Shown here: positions 60,041 to 64,000 of the stretch, piece after piece
Numbering within the stretch: position 1 is the first letter of the stretch
Layout of the letters: each line of letters begins with the position of its first letter
Origin: Gordionus sp. m RMFG-2023
Taxonomy: Eukaryota; Nematomorpha; Gordioida; Chordodea; Parachordodidae
DNA length: 64,000 bases
Reading direction: 5' to 3'
NCBI RefSeq assembly: GCF_954871325.1
Contig: NC_088779.1
Span: forward strand, 14,572,846-14,636,845
The notes under the pieces: generated by a model
The model's database searches: none
What the model saw: the letters and a program-made list of their open reading frames with translations, nothing else
What the model was told of the DNA's origin: nothing
Made by a program: the position numbers and the translations under genes

Positions 60041-62004
60041 TAAGTGTCAATGTATATAAAATACAGGGCAAAAGATTGATAGAAATTTAATATAAGGGAA
60101 AATAATACTAGTTTAATAAATATTCTGTTGGATTTTTTCAAGAAATATTTTTTCGAATTTATTATATTTAGATATAGAGATTTTTAAAAAAATAATAAAT
60201 TTTGTTCTTTTTTTTAAAGTTTCATTTAAGAGAACCAGGGCGGTCATGACAGTTAAATGTATAAGATGGCAAAAGCATTTGCACACATTTATTTGGATTA
60301 AAATTATCTTTATGATTTAAAATTTTTACAAACGCTAATGTATTACATGTAATTCAAAAATTAATTTCAAATTTTACTTTTAATACAGAATTAAAAATGT
60401 TATAAATATAAAGAATTATGTGCTGATGTTAAAGGGATAAAATCGAATAGATGATTATTTAATTTAAAGTCATTATCGATATAATGAATTGTTATGCACA
60501 TAAAGGGTATTTTATTTGAGAACCATATGTCCATTATTAAGGAAAATTTATATGTAATGTTAGAAAGTAGAGATTTTAGCTTATTTAATGAGTTTGATAT
60601 TGTTTCATATTTCTAATTTTAGTGTTTTTCCTAAGTTTTGAAGGGTTAAATATGCTATTAAATTTTTAATAGTGATAGACTAAGATATTTTGAGCATATA
60701 ATTAAGTTATTTAAAATTAGCTTTTTATTTAACTAAAAATGATTTTATTATGTAAAATTTTTTACTGCGTTTTTATATGTACGAGGAGGGAGGGGGGGGG
60801 GGAATTTTTTTAATAATTTGATATTTTTTTGGAGAATTAAAAATTTATATAGAATTTATTAGAACCAATCATATTCAAAAATATGATAATTTCGAACACA
60901 AATGATAAAATATTTGGAAAATACAAAATATTAAGAGCGAAAATAATAAAAATATTATAGATATATAAATCGGTATGTAAATCATTATAGGCGTAACCTG
61001 GATTGATCCAAGTTTAAAAAATTTTTTGGGGCCTTCGCCCCCAAACCGCATTTTAAAAATTTGCCAATTTTGTGCTTTATTGGTGTCTAACCACTATAGT
61101 AGCCAGTATAAATGAAAAAATATTAGTAACAAAATTTTGGAAAAATATATGATTAATAAGCGACTGAAAGCATTATTTTGAAAATTTTATCAAGAATTCT
61201 TTATAATTAAGTTTTGCATAAGAATTAAATTATTATTTAGAATATTAGAAATATTTAATATGGCTAATCTATTTAAATGCTTTCACCAGTGCTATTTCTT
61301 TAATAGGTTTTAAACCAGTTTAAAGTTAAAAAAGACCTTTCATTAGTGCAAGTTAATCGGTAAGGTAGTTAAAATAAAGAGCAATCTTTTGATATTAGGC
61401 AGGGAATCTAAAATGCAATTACACATAGTAGGTCTCAAAGAGTACTCCATTTTGTCAAGATTTTTATACCAAAATTCGACATCACAAACTTATCATACGA
61501 TCCTGATAAATCATCAGAATAAAACTCTGAGATATTCTTAATATCCTCTCGCGTTTCAAGTGTATTTAGACTCAAGCGGCAAAAAAAAATAAAAGCTGTT
61601 TAAAATAAAATTGGGACTAATAAATCTTTCCTTTAATTGAAATAAAAATGTATCAATAAGGGGAATAAAAATATTTATTTTATAAAAATCCTCAATCGTA
61701 GATGCATCAATATTTAAGCGATTGGACTATCTAGAAACTATTCTAGGTTTAAAATTTTTAATCCCAAACATATTAGCAATCACCTTTACTTTCTCATTAT
61801 ATTTACCAAATTAAATGATTTTTCTTTAATTTAAAAATTATAAAAAAATTAATTAAAATTTTAAAACTATCTAATTATAGTTTAACAATATAAATTTTAT
61901 TATTAAATTTATAAATATCTAATTTAACTATGCGAGAAAAAATTTACAATATATTTTTATTGCTATTTAATATCATATATATAATTTTTACTATAATGGA
62001 ATCA
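60041..62004. other. no gene seen
   Basis: A G-run (GAGGAGGGAGGGGGGGGGGG near 60781) and, near 60992-61050, TATAGGCGTAACCTGG and GGGGCCTTCGCCCCC, which forms a small perfect stem. These fit dispersed repeat ends rather than genes. Confidence 0.4.
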
Positions 62005-62115
62005 TGTGGGATTCGGAATCCCACCGTGGGGATTCAAGATCTTGAATCACCACGTTTTATTCGGGATCTTATATTCCGATTCCCCATGAAAAAAAAATTC
62101 CGAATCCCCATGAAA
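62005..62115. repeat. cluster of GGGATTCGGAATCCC near-palindromes
   Basis: GGGATTCGGAATCCCACCG, GGGGATTCAAGATCTTGAATC, TTCGGGATCTTATATTCCGA and TCCGAATCCCCATG follow one another. A partner AAGATTCGGAATCTT lies at 62923. Similar in style to the foldback arrays but no inverted partner array was found. Confidence 0.5.
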
Positions 62116-62346
62116 AGATAAAATAAAATAATATAATTAATTTTTCTTCTCTTTTTTTTCGGCTGGCACCTTATAAAAATAGAATTTAAAAAAAAGTAAA
62201 TAGTATAAAATTAAGGCATATAATGAATGAAAAGGGATGAGGTTAAGACTTTTTTGTTTTAAAAAATATTAAAAAATATATTTATAAAAAATCCGAATTA
62301 TTGCAACAATTATTCAATGCAATATGGCATTTCGTTGAACATTTAA

Positions 62347-62890
62347 GCAGGGACCCGAAGCGTTATTTATAACGGTTCAGTTTGGTTACGGTTCAGTATA
62401 AAAAATTATATTGGTTACGTTTGGTTACGGTTCTTGAGAAAAAATTTATAAAGGTTCGGTTCAGCTAATTATAAAGGTTTATAAAGGTTCATTACGGTTA
62501 GAAATTTTTTTTTTATTGAAGCAACACCAACTTTTAATTTATTTTTATTCATCTATGAATTATTAAAAAAATATATAAGATTCAAAATAACTCATTTTTA
62601 AATATATTATTTGAACTTATAAGTAATATATTTTGAAGTATAAATGGATTCCTTTTTGTTCGTTGTGACGATAACACAAATTTAAGCCCCGAAAAAGCCC
62701 TTTCTACAGAAACTTGTGTTGCGGGAACAGCCAGTACAATAAGAGCACGTTTATATAATTCTGGATATTCAAATTATTTTCATTTCTAAAATATAAAAAC
62801 TGGTTTAACCGTTTTTTATAAAGGTTCATTTTACTCCTTCAAAAAATAATTATATCGGTTCGGTTACGGTTATAGTTCATATATTTATAA
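62347..62890 (-). mobile_element. hAT derivative with GGTTACGGTTC repeats
   Basis: Both flanks (62370-62510 and 62800-62880) contain GGTTACGGTTC and AAAGGTTC words, in the same orientation. A possible terminus CAGGGACCCGAAGCG is at 62349. The middle retains the last part of a transposase gene. The right terminus and a target duplication were not found. Confidence 0.45.
62598..62757 (-). pseudogene. hAT transposase dimerisation-domain fragment
   Basis: The minus strand reads LYKRALIVLAVPATQVSVER followed by AFSGLKFVLSSQRTK and NPFILQNILLI without a stop for about 50 codons. The VPATQ-SVERAFS-LK-ILS-QR pattern is the hAT C-terminal region. Confidence 0.8.
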
Positions 62891-63367
62891 CATAAATAAA
62901 TTTAAAAAAAAATATTTAAGAAGATTCGGAATCTTTTTTGAAAAAACAATTAATAAATTTTTATGCCGTCTGGCTGGCACCAGAAAATTATTGTTTAGAG
63001 ATATTTAATATGTATTATTTTTATGCTTTAAATCATTAAATACTGGAAAAAATGGTTTTAATATAAATTAAATGTAAAAAATAAATATTATTTTTAAATT
63101 AATAATTTAGACAAATTAGAGGATGAGAAAGCGAAAAGAGGTGATGGCCTAATTTTTTGGCCGGCCCGCTCACGAAGGGCAATATTTTGATTCACGCCCG
63201 AAAATTCACGATGTTTTTAAATTTTTCAAAACTTTGATGCTATAATTTTTTACACTTTTTGAATTTATTCTATTTATTTCTTGAATTCCATAATCCATAA
63301 TAACAAAAAATAAATATTATAAATCCAAATTTTTACTTATAAAAAGAAGATGGTTCTATTTTTTTAT
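62891..63367. other. no gene seen
   Basis: GGCCGGCCCGCTCACGAAGG near 63161 is a GC-rich block that may be the 3' end of the hAT fragment that follows; not resolved. Confidence 0.35.
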
Positions 63368-63486
63368 TTCAATTGTGTACGCCTTTCCTCTAATAAGCGA
63401 TTAGCTACAGAAAATAACTTTTCACTAAAAGCTGAATTTGCCAGGGCTGACAAAATTTTACTCTCTAATAATCTCAAAAAAGAAAA
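63368..63486 (-). pseudogene. hAT transposase C-terminal fragment, different lineage
   Basis: The minus strand reads FLRLLESKILSALANSAFSE then KLFSVANRLLEERRTQLK and a stop. It corresponds to the SA-SER-FS-AN-LL-ERRT-L pattern of hAT dimerisation regions, unlike the neighbouring fragment at 62598-62757. Confidence 0.7.
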
Positions 63487-63656
63487 TAAATTTTCCTGCT
63501 TCCAAAACTTCAAAATATTGCCATTGTTATTTGTTTTATTTTTTAAAATTTTATTTTTTGATATTGGTATAATTTTTTAAAAAATGATAAAACACTAAAA
63601 TATTAAAACAACTATATAAAAATATATAAAATAACTAAATAAAAATATATATTAAT

Positions 63657-64000
63657 CAGGGGCGTCGCTAGCCTTTACAATCTCAGGGGGCTCAACTAAT
63701 AAAAATTTTATGATGGGGGGGGGCTTCGCCCCCATACCCCCTATTTGCGGGCCTTCGGCCGGGTTTTATATTAATATATTATACTTTTTATAAATTTGCT
63801 AACTCTGAATAATTATTCTGAATATCATATTTTGTCAGTTATTATATTATGAATACAAAATAAACTAGCATATAAATAATTAAAACAATATAAGACATTT
63901 TTAAAAATATTATTTTTTAATTCAAAATCTATTTATTACAATATAAAATATATTCGATTGCTGATAGTGACTAAAAAGGTTAATTAATTCATACATATGC
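63657..64000 (+). mobile_element. left end of a hAT element running off the window
   Basis: CAGGGGCGTCGCTAGCC starts at 63657 after ATATTAAT, the expected 8-bp target. Inside are GGGGGGGGCTTCGCCCCC (a stem) and GCGGGCCTTCGGCCGGG. The right end would lie beyond base 64000. Confidence 0.6.

Noticed and set aside
1-64000. CRISPR arrays, rRNA or tRNA genes, prokaryotic operons
   Set aside because: Arrays seen have no unique spacers of regular length; no rRNA or cloverleaf sequence was recognised; genes have spliceosomal introns.

Overview
The window is very AT-rich animal DNA. Two host genes can be pieced together from short exons, both on the minus strand. The first (4786-8888) encodes the N-BAR domain and part of the linker of an amphiphysin/BIN-type protein. 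The second (15368-30024) encodes a membrane-anchored zona pellucida (ZP) domain protein of the cuticlin-like type, with a furin-type site, one transmembrane segment and a stop codon. The ZP pattern (CGT motif, KFPDV motif, clustered C-terminal cysteines) is typical of ecdysozoans, so an arthropod or a relative is the best guess; the species cannot be named. Introns fall into two classes: tiny ones of about 38-65 nt, and large ones of 1-10 kb filled with mobile DNA.

Layout. 1-4120: a decayed pogo-like transposon (990-4120) carrying its own insertions. 4786-8888: amphiphysin gene. 8924-15367: intergenic, with a mariner copy (11824-13490) split by a 902-bp deletion derivative of the same pogo family. 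15368-30306: ZP gene; its 10.45-kb intron holds a minisatellite, a hAT relic split by a MITE, a foldback-like element and a 4.35-kb hAT element with a perfect 8-bp target duplication. 30653-36783: an LTR retrotransposon fossil with nearly identical LTRs, carrying a nearly intact 3.0-kb hAT element. 37000-64000: no host gene seen; a dense layer of mariner and hAT relics, MITEs with target duplications, and elements whose ends are arrays of short degenerate motifs.

The most unusual signal is a set of foldback-like elements (18174-18860, 42719-44296, 47741-48503, 58211-60040) with arrays of a short motif at both ends in inverted orientation. Two share an internal core although their end motifs differ, and one carries the remains of an IS630/Tc1-like DDE transposase. 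Nested insertions give a clear order of events at several places. No rRNA, tRNA, CRISPR array, prokaryotic operon or LINE reverse transcriptase was seen.
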